From contig JAEXMK010000176.1 in assembly GCA_023444445.1 (NCBI GenBank), forward strand, positions 1 to 46,183: a DNA stretch of 46,183 nt, written 5' to 3'. This document shows, piece after piece, positions 9,007 through 18,318 of this stretch (positions are counted from its first letter, which is position 1; each line of letters starts with the position of its first letter). A program made the position numbers and the translations under genes. The DNA comes from Pseudomonadota bacterium (GTDB taxonomy: Bacteria; Pseudomonadota; Alphaproteobacteria; Rhizobiales; Rhizobiaceae). The notes below the pieces were generated by a model. It was not told where the DNA came from and made no database searches. It saw only the letters and a program-made list of their open reading frames with translations.

Positions 9007-9474
9007 ATGGCCGATCTTTCCTCTCTGAAAGACCTCGCCCCGGCATCGGAAGCTTCGGCTCCCGTGCACGTCCGCAAGGTTGACACTCTCGGCCGCTCCT
9101 ACGCGACCGGCAAGCGCAAGAACGCCGTAGCCCGCGTATGGGTGAAGGCCGGTTCTGGCAAGATCATCATCAACGGCCGCGATTTCACCACGTATTTCGC
9201 ACGTCCGGTTCTGCAGATGATCCTCCAGCAGCCGATCGTCGCTGCTGCCCGCACGGGTCAGTTCGACATCATTGCCACCGTTGCCGGTGGTGGTCTTTCC
9301 GGTCAGGCCGGTGCCGTTCGTCATGGCCTGTCCAAGGCCCTCACCTACTTCGAGCCGGGCCTGCGCTCCGTTCTGAAGAAGGGTGGCTTCCTGACCCGCG
9401 ACAGCCGCGTTGTCGAGCGTAAGAAGTACGGTAAGGCCAAGGCCCGCCGTTCGTTCCAGTTCTCCAAGCGCTAA
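9007..9474 (+). CDS. rpsI: 30S ribosomal protein S9
   Basis: This is a 155-residue small-subunit protein S9 with the conserved [17 protein letters not shown] start of the domain (about 31-47), the [18 protein letters not shown] segment and the basic C-terminal tail ending in FSKR, which reaches the P-site tRNA. The final SKR is the family hallmark. It is co-transcribed with rplM (2-bp gap) and followed by an intrinsic terminator about 35 bp downstream. Confidence 0.98.
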   Translation: MADLSSLKDLAPASEASAPVHVRKVDTLGRSYATGKRKNAVARVWVKAGSGKIIINGRDFTTYFARPVLQMILQQPIVAAARTGQFDIIATVAGGGLSGQAGAVRHGLSKALTYFEPGLRSVLKKGGFLTRDSRVVERKKYGKAKARRSFQFSKR

Positions 9475-9507
9475 TCGCTTACGGGAACGGTTCGTTCAGA
9501 ACTTCGA

Positions 9508-9535
9508 AAGGCGGCGCTTCGGCTCCGCCTTTTTT
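9508..9535 (+). terminator. Rho-independent terminator of rplM-rpsI
   Basis: A 7-bp stem AAGGCGG/CCGCCTT (9508-9514 with 9525-9531) is followed directly by a T run. It lies about 34 bp after the rpsI stop, a classic intrinsic terminator. Confidence 0.85.
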
Positions 9536-9605
9536 CATGGCTCTCCTCCCTTGTTTTTTCGGCAAGAAGACAGCAACCTCGGCGCAAATCGCAATGGGGT
9601 GATCA

Positions 9606-10559
9606 ATGCCGGCCAAAACAATCGACCATGCCTTTACCGCGACGGCGCTGACTTCGGCCGCCACCGACCCGACCCATGCGGGCGTCCTCTCCTTCATGCG
9701 GCGCAAATATACGAAGAACCTCAAGGGCGTTTCGACGGCGGTCTGGGGCATTCCCTTTGACGCGGCCACCTCCAACCGGCCAGGCGCCCGTTTCGGGCCT
9801 CAAGCGATCCGCCGCGCCTCGGCGATCTTTGATAATGATCCGCAATATCCCTTTGCACGTGATCTTTTCGCCCATATGCCGACCGTCGATTACGGCGACT
9901 GTCTGCTCGATTACGGCAATCACTGGAAGACACCGGATACGATCGAAAAGGAAGCGCGAAAGATCATCTCCAAAACTGATTATCTGCTGACGTTGGGCGG
10001 CGATCATTTCATTACCTGGCCGCTGCTGAAGGCGCATGTCGCCAAACACGGGCCACTGGCGCTGGTGCAGTTCGACGCGCATCAAGATACCTGGTTCGAC
10101 GATGGCAAGCGCATCGACCACGGTTCCTTCGTGGCACGCGCTGTGCGGGATGGATTGATCGATGCGGATCGATCCATCCAGATTGGCATCCGCACCCACG
10201 CCCCGGAGGATTTCGGTATCCGCATTCTCCACGGTTACGAGGTGGAGGACATGCGGGCGAGCGATATCGCGGCGCTGATCGTCAAGCACACGGCTGGCAT
10301 GCCCGCCTATCTGACCTTCGATATCGATTGCCTCGACCCCGCCTTTGCACCGGGAACAGGCACGCCTGTGGCTGGTGGGCCGACAAGCGCCAAAATTCTC
10401 TCCGTTTTGCGCGGTCTCGGCCAGCTGGATATTCGCGGTTCCGATATCGTGGAAGTCGCGCCCGCTTACGACCATGCGGATATTACCGCCATTGCCGGAG
10501 CGACCGTTGCAATGTATATGCTTGGCCTGCGCGCCGAGCGGCTGGCCAAGGCTGGCTGA
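9606..10559 (+). CDS. speB: Agmatinase / ureohydrolase
   Basis: This is a 317-residue ureohydrolase of the arginase/agmatinase family, a binuclear manganese enzyme that splits urea from agmatine to give putrescine. All metal ligands are in place: His134 in GGDHF, Asp157, His159 and Asp161 in FDAHQD, and Asp239 and Asp241 in FDIDCLDP. The GTGTPVAGG loop after the last motif matches agmatinase-type members. Related members act on guanidinobutyrate or other guanidino compounds, so the substrate is not certain. It lies 70 bp upstream of argC on the same strand, which fits a theme of arginine and polyamine metabolism. Confidence 0.88.
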   Translation: MPAKTIDHAFTATALTSAATDPTHAGVLSFMRRKYTKNLKGVSTAVWGIPFDAATSNRPGARFGPQAIRRASAIFDNDPQYPFARDLFAHMPTVDYGDCLLDYGNHWKTPDTIEKEARKIISKTDYLLTLGGDHFITWPLLKAHVAKHGPLALVQFDAHQDTWFDDGKRIDHGSFVARAVRDGLIDADRSIQIGIRTHAPEDFGIRILHGYEVEDMRASDIAALIVKHTAGMPAYLTFDIDCLDPAFAPGTGTPVAGGPTSAKILSVLRGLGQLDIRGSDIVEVAPAYDHADITAIAGATVAMYMLGLRAERLAKAG

Positions 10560-10629
10560 CAAAGACAACGGCGCTTGCCAAACTGATTCCGAATACCCTC
10601 GCAACCCTTTGAAAAGTCAGGACAAGGAC

Positions 10630-11562
10630 ATGACAGCGAAGATTTTCATCGATGGCGAACACGGCACCACGGGTCTGCAGATCCGCACGCGCCTTGCCGG
10701 TCGCCGCGATATCGAGCTGCTGTCCATTCCTGAAGCCGAACGTCGCAATGCGGCGATGCGCGAGGATATGCTCAACAATGCCGACATTTCGATCCTCTGC
10801 CTGCCGGACGACGCCTCGAAGGAGGCTGTCTCCATGGTGGCCGGCAACAACAATGTCCGCATCATCGATACCTCCACTGCCTATCGCGTCCATCAGGACT
10901 GGGCTTACGGCTTTGCCGAAATGGATAGGGACCAGGGCGAAAAGGTTCGTTCCGCCCGCCTCGTCGCCAATCCGGGTTGCTACCCGACCGGCGCGATCGC
11001 CCTTCTGCGTCCGCTCCGCGCCGCAGGTCTCCTGCCCGACGGTTATCCGGTGAGCGTCAATGCGGTTTCCGGTTATACCGGCGGCGGCAAGCAGATGATC
11101 GCGCAGATGGAAGACCAGAGCCGCGATGACGCGATCAGCGCCAATAATTTCCTCTATGGCCTGACGCTCAAGCACAAGCATGTGCCGGAGATGACCATTC
11201 ATGGCCAGCTCGACCGTGCGCCGCTGTTTTCGCCCTCGGTCGGTCGTTTCCCGCAGGGCATGATCGTCCAGGTGCCGCTGTTTGCCGCTGACCTCAAGGA
11301 AGGCACTGATATCGAAACGATTCACGCGGCGCTGACCGCCCACTATGCGGGTCAGGACATCGTCAGCGTCGTACCGCTCGCCGAAAGCAAGGGGCTTTCC
11401 CGCATCGATGCCGAAGAACTGGCGGGCAAGGACACGATGAAGCTTTACGTCTTCGGCACGCCGGGCGGTGAGCACATCAATCTCGTGGCGCTGCTCGACA
11501 ATCTCGGCAAGGGCGCGTCTGGTGCTGCGGTGCAGAATATGGAACTGATGCTTTCCGCATGA
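10630..11562 (+). CDS. argC: N-acetyl-gamma-glutamyl-phosphate reductase (ArgC type 2)
   Basis: This is a 310-residue NADPH-dependent reductase that converts N-acetylglutamyl-phosphate to the semialdehyde in arginine synthesis. Its length and the early [17 protein letters not shown] nucleotide-binding motif place it in the shorter type-2 ArgC group. The catalytic cysteine is Cys117 in [11 protein letters not shown] use the ATG at 10630, preceded by AAGGA; the frame stays open further upstream, but that extension overlaps speB and does not resemble ArgC. An aminoglycoside-phosphotransferase-like gene follows 10 bp downstream. Confidence 0.96.
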   Translation: MTAKIFIDGEHGTTGLQIRTRLAGRRDIELLSIPEAERRNAAMREDMLNNADISILCLPDDASKEAVSMVAGNNNVRIIDTSTAYRVHQDWAYGFAEMDRDQGEKVRSARLVANPGCYPTGAIALLRPLRAAGLLPDGYPVSVNAVSGYTGGGKQMIAQMEDQSRDDAISANNFLYGLTLKHKHVPEMTIHGQLDRAPLFSPSVGRFPQGMIVQVPLFAADLKEGTDIETIHAALTAHYAGQDIVSVVPLAESKGLSRIDAEELAGKDTMKLYVFGTPGGEHINLVALLDNLGKGASGAAVQNMELMLSA

Positions 11563-11572
11563 GACGTTTCTC

Positions 11573-12418
11573 ATGAATATTGCCACGCCCACTTTTCCGG
11601 CCTCGTGGAATATCGAGGCCGCAAAACACATCGCCGATACACCGGCCGGGGTCGTTTATGAACTGACGCGCAAGGACGGGTCTCTTGCCGTTGCCAAGGT
11701 TCTGAAAAAGAAAGTGCTGAAAGACAGCCTTCGCGGAGCGGATTTCATCGCGTGGCGCGCGGGCATTGGCTGCGTCGAACTGCTCGACCGTTCCGACAAT
11801 ATTCTGCTGATGGAACATGCCGGCACGGAGACCCTTCGCGACGTGCTGTTCCGCGACGGCAACGACGATGCAACGACGGAAATCGCCGCCGAAGTGCTGC
11901 TTCGATATCACCAGCCGTCCGAGCAGCCGCCGCCCTCAAGTCTGCTGACGCTGCCGGTCTATTTCGAAAGCCTGTTCCGTAAGGCCGAACAGGATCGTTC
12001 CGACGGCGTGGACAGCATCTATATCGAGGCGGCCGCGCTTGCGCAGGAACTGATCGGCCAGCAGCGGACTGTAAAGCCGCTGCATGGCGATTTGCACCAT
12101 GAGAATATCATGCGCAGCGATCGCGGCTGGATCATCATCGATCCGGCTGGCCTCATCGGCGATGCGGCATTCGATGTCGCCAACATGTTCTCCAATCCGC
12201 TCGACCGTTTCGATCTTACCCGCAGCGAGGCGCGCATCGCCTCCATGGCGGCAATCTTCGCCAAGGCGCTGCAACGGGACGAGCGGCTATTGCTGAAATA
12301 TGCCTTTGCTTATGGCTGTCTTTCGGCAACGTGGCACGAAGAGGACGAGAATGCGGAAGAACGCGACAACGAACTCGCTGTCGCGGCAACCGTCAAGGCC
12401 GTCCTGAAACAGTTCTGA
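11573..12418 (+). CDS. Aminoglycoside/hydroxyurea-type phosphotransferase
   Basis: This is a 281-residue kinase of the APH(6)/hydroxyurea-resistance family (APH_6_hur), whose fold resembles protein kinases. The catalytic loop HGDLHHEN (171-178) and the metal-binding Asp190 in IIIDPAGLIGD are intact. Known members phosphorylate streptomycin or related molecules, but chromosomal housekeeping copies like this one usually have no known substrate. It starts 10 bp after argC and is probably co-transcribed with it. That context may hint at a metabolic rather than a resistance role (inference). Confidence 0.82.
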   Translation: MNIATPTFPASWNIEAAKHIADTPAGVVYELTRKDGSLAVAKVLKKKVLKDSLRGADFIAWRAGIGCVELLDRSDNILLMEHAGTETLRDVLFRDGNDDATTEIAAEVLLRYHQPSEQPPPSSLLTLPVYFESLFRKAEQDRSDGVDSIYIEAAALAQELIGQQRTVKPLHGDLHHENIMRSDRGWIIIDPAGLIGDAAFDVANMFSNPLDRFDLTRSEARIASMAAIFAKALQRDERLLLKYAFAYGCLSATWHEEDENAEERDNELAVAATVKAVLKQF

Positions 12419-12419
12419 G

Positions 12420-12436
12420 CAGGCTCAGGGAGCCTG
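12420..12436. terminator. Hairpin between convergent kinase and ctaA genes
   Basis: A perfect 7-bp stem (CAGGCTC with GAGCCTG, 3-nt loop) begins 2 bp after the kinase stop and lies 14 bp from the convergent ctaA stop. It has no T run on either side, so it would be a weak terminator. A second short palindrome, TGACAG-A-CTGTCA, follows directly. Confidence 0.4.
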
Positions 12437-12449
12437 ACAGACTGTCACT

Positions 12450-13568
12450 CTAGTCCCTGATTTCGACCGAAACCGGCGCCGGATATTCACCGATGAAACC
12501 GCGCCAGTGGGCGACCGCAAAGCCAAGCACGAACAGCGCCATGCCCTGATGGGCGAGCGCGACATGAATATCCACATGCATCAAAAGCGTGGTGATGCCG
12601 AGCGCCGCCTGAATGCAGACGAGCACGAAGAACAGCACGGCTCGGCGGGCATGTGGTGTATTCGGCAAGGCGCGGGCCATCGACACCATATGCCACAGGG
12701 TGGCGGCAAACAGCGTATAGGCACCGAGGCGGTGGATGAACTGCACCGTCTTCGGATTTTCAAAGAGGTTGATCCACCAGGGCTGCTGCAGGAAAAGATC
12801 ACCCGGCACCAACGATCCGTCCATCAGCGGCCAGGTATTATAGGAAAGACCGGCATTCAGCCCCGCCACCAGCGCCCCGAGATAAATCTGGAACAGACAG
12901 AGCACCGTCAGCAGCGCCGCAAAGCCCCTGCCCGTCCGCTCATTCGCCGCGTCAGGCGAATGATGCGACAGGCCGCGCAATATCCACATGCAGCCCGCGA
13001 AGATGAGGCAGGCGATCGTCAGATGTGTGGCGAGGCGATATTGCGAAACATCCGTGCGGTTGACGAGGCCTGATGAAACCATCCACCAACCGACAAAACC
13101 CTGAAACCCGCCAAGCGCCAGAAGGCCGACCAACGGCAGGCGCAGACGTTTTTCGACCCGGCCGGTGAGCCAGAAGACGGCGAGCGGCAGGGCGAAGACG
13201 AGGCCGATGGTACGCGCGAGCAGGCGGTGCGCCCATTCCCACCAGAAAATCGTCTTGAACTCGTCAAGCGACATGCCCTTGTTGATTTCCTGATATTGGG
13301 GAATGCGCTTGTAGAGCTGGAATTCCTCTTCCCACTCAGCCACGGAAAGCGGCGGAATGGCACCGTGGATCGGCTTCCACTCGGTGATCGAGAGGCCGGA
13401 TTCGGTCAACCGCGTGGCTCCACCGACGAGAACCAGACAGAAAAGCGTGAAAAGCACGACACGCAGCCAGATGCGCAGCAGGCGGCGGTCCTTATCCTGC
13501 TTCTGCAGGGCGGCTTCCACCCCCATGTCCACAGAACCATTTGCCATCGTCATGCCGTTCGAACGCAT
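12450..13568 (-). CDS. ctaA: Heme A synthase (COX15/CtaA)
   Basis: This is an inner-membrane protein of about 370 residues with eight hydrophobic helices, of the COX15/CtaA family, which oxidises haem O to haem A for cytochrome c oxidase. Family segments visible include [19 protein letters not shown], the [12 protein letters not shown] motif with its conserved histidine, the [11 protein letters not shown] helix, RLATHLTIA and FIHRLGAY. Several ATGs are possible. The one at 13568 has GGAG at 9-nt spacing; starts at 13586 or 13646 would lengthen the tail by 6-26 unconserved residues. Rhizobia often carry ctaA away from the ctaCDBE operon, as here. Confidence 0.92.
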   Translation of the reverse strand: MRSNGMTMANGSVDMGVEAALQKQDKDRRLLRIWLRVVLFTLFCLVLVGGATRLTESGLSITEWKPIHGAIPPLSVAEWEEEFQLYKRIPQYQEINKGMSLDEFKTIFWWEWAHRLLARTIGLVFALPLAVFWLTGRVEKRLRLPLVGLLALGGFQGFVGWWMVSSGLVNRTDVSQYRLATHLTIACLIFAGCMWILRGLSHHSPDAANERTGRGFAALLTVLCLFQIYLGALVAGLNAGLSYNTWPLMDGSLVPGDLFLQQPWWINLFENPKTVQFIHRLGAYTLFAATLWHMVSMARALPNTPHARRAVLFFVLVCIQAALGITTLLMHVDIHVALAHQGMALFVLGFAVAHWRGFIGEYPAPVSVEIRD

Positions 13569-13696
13569 CTTTCGGGTCTCCATCATACAGCCATGTTGAT
13601 TACTCCCAACCCGCACCACAAAACAAGGCCTCAGGGTTTGCGGCATGGGGTCGCGGCGTTATAGTCGCAGCCGCTTGTTCACTAACGGAAGATTTC

Positions 13697-13909
13697 ATGC
13701 ATCCTCGCCTCAGATCGCTCATCGGCACCATCGTCATCATCGGCCTCGTCGTCGTCTACGCGGTTGTGGCGACGGCCATTGCGTCGGCGACGCTGGCGCA
13801 ATCACCGTGGTGGGTGCATCTCGCCTATTTCGTCCTGAGCGGGGTCCTGTGGATCCTGCCGGCAATGCTGATCATCAAATGGATGGCCGGCCCTAAAAAA
13901 CAGGGCTAA
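13697..13909 (+). CDS. DUF2842 small membrane protein
   Basis: This is a 70-residue protein with two hydrophobic helices (about 9-31 and 40-60) and a short charged tail. The pattern, including ATAIASATLAQSPWWVHLAYF and a WILPAMLIIKWM second helix, fits the DUF2842 family, which is common in Alphaproteobacteria. It is often found next to cytochrome-oxidase assembly genes such as ctaA, which starts divergently about 130 bp away. Function is unknown. The ATG has GGAAG about 6 nt upstream. Confidence 0.8.
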   Translation: MHPRLRSLIGTIVIIGLVVVYAVVATAIASATLAQSPWWVHLAYFVLSGVLWILPAMLIIKWMAGPKKQG

Positions 13910-14006
13910 GCACGGGCGGGGACGCGACACCCTGAGGTCGCAATTTTATAAACCGATTGTTTGCCGCTCAACGATATAGTCCGACCGAAACAACCGGAGA
14001 GAGTGG

Positions 14007-15236
14007 ATGGTGGCTGAGGGGCCGGTCACAATCAGCGAGGATAAAACGTCGACCGCCGTGAATAACGAGCGGCGGGGTGCTGATCGTCTGGTGATCGATC
14101 TCGTCGATGACGCCGCGACCATCCGCTCCGAATGGGAGCAGCTGGAAAACGACCCGCTCAATTCGCTTCATCAGGGTTTCGGCTGGTGCTCCATGTGGGC
14201 GCAGACGCAGGAGAGCGCCCTTCTGACCCTGCGCGGCCGGCGGGAAGGAAGGACCATCTTCCTGCTGCCGCTCGAAATCGTGCAGGAAGGCGGCATCCGC
14301 AAGGCGCGTTTTCCCGGTGACCGCTTCAACAATATCAATACGGGACTTTTCGAACCGGTATTCGCCGAACAGGCCGGACAGGAAATCGCTGCGGCGATTG
14401 CGCGCGAGGCGCGCAAGCTGCTTGACGGCCGGGCCGATATTCTCGCATTGCAGAATATCCCTTTGATCTGGCGCGGCAGGACGAGCCCGCTCTCCTATCT
14501 GGCGTCCGTCGAAAACCAGAACCCGGCCTTCCAACTCCCCCTGCTCGACAGTTTCGAAGCGACGCTCCGGCAGGTCAATGCAAAGAGACGCCGGAAGAAA
14601 TTCCGAATCCAGAGCCGCAGGACCGAAGAAATGGGTGGCTACAGCCATGTCATTGCCCGGTCCCCTCAGGAAAAATGCGAATTATTACAGACATTCTTCC
14701 GGCAAAAGGCCACCCGCTTTGCCTCTCAGGGCATTCCCGATGTTTTCCGCCAGCAATCGGTGAAAGACTTCTTCTACGATCTGGCCAACTTCCCGGAAAC
14801 GGGCACGGATACTTTGCTGGAGCTGCATGCCATCCGCCTGCACGGCGCAAATGAAGGCATCATCGCTGCCGTCGCCGGTCTTTCGCGCAAGCAGGACCAC
14901 GTCATCTGCCAGTTCGGTTCGATCGATGAGTCCGTTTCGGAAGTCAGCCCCGGCGAACTGCTGTTCTGGCTGATGATTGAAAGGGCCTGTCGCGAAAAGG
15001 CGGCGATTTTCGATTTCGGTGTGGGTGACCAGCTCTACAAACGCAGCTGGTGCCCGCTTTCCACCGTGCAGCACGACATATTCCTGCCGGTAACGTTGAA
15101 GGGCCGTGCAGCGGCTTCCGCCTATGTCGCCATCGCCCGGACGAAGAGCCTGATCAAATCCAGTCCGTCGCTCTATGCACTGATCCAGCGCTTTCGCGCC
15201 GGACGGCCAAGGGCGGAGGCTTCGGCCGCCGACTGA
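14007..15236 (+). CDS. uppA: UppA-like GNAT (BioF2-type) acyltransferase of the UPP cluster
   Basis: This is a 409-residue protein of the Acetyltransf_6/BioF2-like (CelD-type) GNAT family, found in many polysaccharide gene clusters. A basic helix (KRRRKKFRIQSRR, about 193-205) and the late IFDFGVGDQLYKRSWCP motif are typical. It probably acylates a sugar precursor or the polymer in the cytoplasm. It opens a six-gene block whose order (acyltransferase, Wzc-like, Wza-like, GT4, priming transferase, Wzy-like) matches the A. tumefaciens unipolar polysaccharide locus uppABCDEF as I recall it. GGAGAGAG lies just before the ATG. The symbol rests on that synteny. Confidence 0.8.
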   Translation: MVAEGPVTISEDKTSTAVNNERRGADRLVIDLVDDAATIRSEWEQLENDPLNSLHQGFGWCSMWAQTQESALLTLRGRREGRTIFLLPLEIVQEGGIRKARFPGDRFNNINTGLFEPVFAEQAGQEIAAAIAREARKLLDGRADILALQNIPLIWRGRTSPLSYLASVENQNPAFQLPLLDSFEATLRQVNAKRRRKKFRIQSRRTEEMGGYSHVIARSPQEKCELLQTFFRQKATRFASQGIPDVFRQQSVKDFFYDLANFPETGTDTLLELHAIRLHGANEGIIAAVAGLSRKQDHVICQFGSIDESVSEVSPGELLFWLMIERACREKAAIFDFGVGDQLYKRSWCPLSTVQHDIFLPVTLKGRAAASAYVAIARTKSLIKSSPSLYALIQRFRAGRPRAEASAAD

Positions 15237-15254
15237 GCGGAGTTTCGCGGCCCG

Positions 15255-17519
15255 TCAGGCGGCGCTCAGATGATCCGGCTTGCGCATGCCGGTCATCGGC
15301 AGCGCCTGCTCATAACCCTGTGCCACCAGGTCACCGAGCGTCTTTTCCAGCATCTCGCCATCCTTTCCGGGAACGGAAACAATGATTTCCGCCGGCAGAC
15401 TGCGCAGCATTTTTTCAAGACTTGCAATCTGCACCGCACCGCATTCAACGAGAACCGTATCGTAAGCGTCGGACAATGCGCCGAGGATCATCGTCAGGCG
15501 GTCTATGGCGCGCATGGCCTCACGCGGCTGAGCATTGCCGCGCGGCACGATATGGGCGTCGGACAACCGGTCTCCGTGAATGGTTTCACCAAAGGCGGCC
15601 GCACCGGCCAGAAGGTCCATGACACCGGGAAGCCCGGCCTCTGGCGCCATCAGACGCGTTGGACAGCCGGAGGCCGTCATGTCGACAAGAACGACCGACC
15701 GGCCCATTTCGGACAAGGCGCGCGCCAGCATCACGGTTGAGGTCGAACCTGTATCACCGGCCGGAGACACGACGGCGGCGACCGGTTTGGCAAGCCGCGT
15801 GGAAAGGAAGCCCGCAACGGCATCGATCGAAAAATCATCTGCCGTCTCGACGTTCTCTGGTGCATTCAACTCTTGCGCGGCAGGAGCATCTTCCTCTGGC
15901 AAGGCCGGTATCGCTGCCATGGTCGCAACGGGTATCTGCCGCTGCTCCTCGGTGACCGCGCGGTGCGCCGCGACAGGAATGGCCCGGGAGGCCGGCTGGA
16001 TTGTCTCGTGACGCTCGGCAACGGGCTGTTCCGGCACGTCCGTGGCCTCATCCGTCTCGACCCGCGCGCGTGCCGGCGGTGGCGGATCGGAGAGCGGCGG
16101 AACCTGGCTGCGACCAACTGGCTTCAGAGCCCGGCCGGTGAAGAGTTCAACCAGCATGACGACGATGCAGGACAGCAGAAAGGCTGCGAGCGTCACGACG
16201 ATGGTAATAGCGCCGGTTTTCGGGAAATAGGGTTCACGCGGTTCCACGGCCGCCGAAATGACACGCGCATCGGCCGGCGTGGAATCCACCGAACCTGCCC
16301 GCGACGTCGCTTCACGGTAACGGGCGAGATAGGTTTCGAGAAGCTGGCGCTGGGCCGAAGCCTCGCGCTCAAGATCGTTGAGGCCCACCTGCTGTTCGCC
16401 GGCGCGCACGCTTTCCGATTTCAGAACGTTTAACTGCTGGACGAGTTGCTGCTCGCGCAGGCGCGACACATTCGCCTCGTTTTCAAGGCTTGCGAGCACC
16501 TTGCGGGTCTCTTCCTGAATCTGCCGCTCGATGCCGGCCAGCTGGTTGCGCAGCGCTCGGATGCGCGGATGACCTTCCAGCAACGAAGAGGTCAGATCGG
16601 AAATCTGGCTGCGGATCGTCGTTTCGTTTTCCTTCAGCCTCTGGATCGTCGGGGAGGCGACGACATCGGGGAAGGTATCGAGCGCGCGGCCGCTTGCCAG
16701 CGCATTGCGCACACCTTCGGCCCGCGCTTCCGAATTGGCGCGCTCGCCACGGATACGGCCAAGTTCGGTGGAAATATCGCTGAGCTGGCGGGTGGCAAGC
16801 GTTTCGCCCTGCCCGGCCGAAAGAAGGTCGGAGGAGGCGCGGTAGTCCGCGACCTTCCTGTCGGCGTCACGCACCTTTTCGCGCAGATTGGCGATTTCCG
16901 GCTCCAGCCAGCGTGCCGCTTCCGTGCTGGTATCCAGCTTCGCGCCGCTTTGCAGCGCAATATAGGCCTTCATCATCGCATTGGGGATGGCGGCGGCGAG
17001 CTTCGGATCCTTTGAGGAGAATTCGACCGTGATGACGCGCGAGCTTTCGACCTGATAGACCTGCAACTTCTCCCGGAAGGCCGTCAGCACCCGCTCCTCG
17101 GGCAGGACCTGCAGCGGATCTTTCTTGAGGCCGACAGCGACAAGCAGCTTCGAGACAAAGGAAGGATGGGCTTCCGGATCAAACTCATCAAGCTCATAAA
17201 GCTTCATGTCCTTCGCGACCTGCTTGATGAGGTCGACCGATTGCAGGATCTGGACCTGGCTGGAAACGGTCAATTCATCAAGCACGGGTTCGGCGGGCGC
17301 ATTGGACTGCTGAGACGCGCCGAAGGAGGCGGCTCGTGACTCGATGAGCACGCGCGCCTCACCCTTGTAGGCTGGTGACATCATGCTGGCGATCACAAAG
17401 GCTGAGCCACCGGCCAGAAGCGTGATAGCCGCGATCCGCCCCTTGCGCCGCCATATGGCTGCAACAAGCTGCGCAAGATCGATATCCACATCCCTGTCGT
17501 CAATGCGATCGCCGTTCAT
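15255..17519 (-). CDS. uppB: Wzc/ExoP-like polysaccharide co-polymerase with degenerate kinase domain
   Basis: This is a 754-residue inner-membrane polysaccharide co-polymerase (PCP-2a type) that would control chain length and export of the adhesin. Order: a Wzz domain with TM1 at about 29-47, a long periplasmic coiled coil (about 203-400), TM2 at about 436-459, a proline-rich cytoplasmic linker, and a C-terminal BY-kinase-like domain from about 575. That domain is decayed: the P-loop region reads SPAGDTGSTST (585-595) with no lysine, Walker A' keeps only Asp613, and Walker B ends in Glu692 instead of Asp. There is no C-terminal tyrosine cluster. It is therefore probably a non-catalytic nucleotide-fold module. 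It is divergent from uppC and convergent with uppA. Confidence 0.88.
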   Translation of the reverse strand: MNGDRIDDRDVDIDLAQLVAAIWRRKGRIAAITLLAGGSAFVIASMMSPAYKGEARVLIESRAASFGASQQSNAPAEPVLDELTVSSQVQILQSVDLIKQVAKDMKLYELDEFDPEAHPSFVSKLLVAVGLKKDPLQVLPEERVLTAFREKLQVYQVESSRVITVEFSSKDPKLAAAIPNAMMKAYIALQSGAKLDTSTEAARWLEPEIANLREKVRDADRKVADYRASSDLLSAGQGETLATRQLSDISTELGRIRGERANSEARAEGVRNALASGRALDTFPDVVASPTIQRLKENETTIRSQISDLTSSLLEGHPRIRALRNQLAGIERQIQEETRKVLASLENEANVSRLREQQLVQQLNVLKSESVRAGEQQVGLNDLEREASAQRQLLETYLARYREATSRAGSVDSTPADARVISAAVEPREPYFPKTGAITIVVTLAAFLLSCIVVMLVELFTGRALKPVGRSQVPPLSDPPPPARARVETDEATDVPEQPVAERHETIQPASRAIPVAAHRAVTEEQRQIPVATMAAIPALPEEDAPAAQELNAPENVETADDFSIDAVAGFLSTRLAKPVAAVVSPAGDTGSTSTVMLARALSEMGRSVVLVDMTASGCPTRLMAPEAGLPGVMDLLAGAAAFGETIHGDRLSDAHIVPRGNAQPREAMRAIDRLTMILGALSDAYDTVLVECGAVQIASLEKMLRSLPAEIIVSVPGKDGEMLEKTLGDLVAQGYEQALPMTGMRKPDHLSAA

Positions 17520-17729
17520 GCGAACTCCGTAACCGAGACAAACCTCGGGCGCTCAAATATAGATGGCCAATTTTCGCGAAGTTTAAGTCTTGCCGGTAAC
17601 ACAACCGTTAATCTCGGAGAATCCGCTAAAATAAAACCGATATTGCCATCGCTCGCGTCAGAAGTTTACCGGCCATTAACCCTAACAGAACGATAAGAAA
17701 GGTCAAAGATCGACTCGGAGCCAGATGAG

Positions 17730-18302
17730 ATGCCGCTCGCCGGATCACGACATGTCACCGCACTGACGCTCGCCGTTTTAACGGCCCTTTCCGGTTGCGC
17801 GGCATATCAACCCGCACCACGCTCATTTAATGAGGCCGCGCTGCAACCCTATCATGTCGATAGTGGCGACAGGTTGCGCATCAATGTTTTCGAACAGGCC
17901 GGGCTGACCAATACCTATACCGTCGATCAGGCGGGTTACGTCGCCTTCCCGCTTGTCGGTCAGGTTCCCGCGCGCAGCAAGACGCTGCCGCAGCTCGAAG
18001 CCGCCATCGCCGCCAAGCTACGGCAGGGCTATCTGCGCGATCCCGACGTGACTATCGAAATCGACCGTTATCGTCCCGTTTTCATCATGGGTGAAGTCGG
18101 TCGTCCCGGTCAATATTCCTATGTACCGGGCATGACGGCGCAAAACGCCATTGCCATCGCCGGCGGCTTTACCCCGCGCGCCAACCAGGCTGACGTGGAC
18201 ATTACCCGCAAGATCAATACCGAGGTGATGACCGGTCGGATCGGGATATCTGCCCCCATTCTGGCGGGCGATACCGTCTATGTACGCGAACGCTTCTTCT
18301 GA
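17730..18302 (+). CDS. uppC: Wza/ExoF-like outer-membrane polysaccharide export lipoprotein
   Basis: This is a 190-residue lipoprotein. The signal peptide ends in a lipobox (LSGC, lipidated Cys23). It is followed by a Poly_export domain (DSGDRLRINVFEQAGLTN from about 44) and one SLBB-type domain (VFIMGEVGRPGQYSYVPGMTAQNAIAIAGG, about 116-145). It is shorter than E. coli Wza and lacks the C-terminal amphipathic helix, as is usual for rhizobial ExoF-like short forms. It should form or support the outer-membrane exit for UPP. Its 3' end overlaps the possible start of the next gene, implying translational coupling. Confidence 0.87.
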   Translation: MPLAGSRHVTALTLAVLTALSGCAAYQPAPRSFNEAALQPYHVDSGDRLRINVFEQAGLTNTYTVDQAGYVAFPLVGQVPARSKTLPQLEAAIAAKLRQGYLRDPDVTIEIDRYRPVFIMGEVGRPGQYSYVPGMTAQNAIAIAGGFTPRANQADVDITRKINTEVMTGRIGISAPILAGDTVYVRERFF

Positions 18303-18318
18303 AAACGGAGCGGTGAAC

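Noticed and set aside
10345..10629. Upstream extension of argC
   Set aside because: It overlaps the end of speB in another frame, and homologous ArgC proteins begin at the ATG used here.
12434..12446. TGACAG-A-CTGTCA as a Pho box
   Set aside because: It is an inverted, not a direct, repeat and lies between two convergent stop codons.
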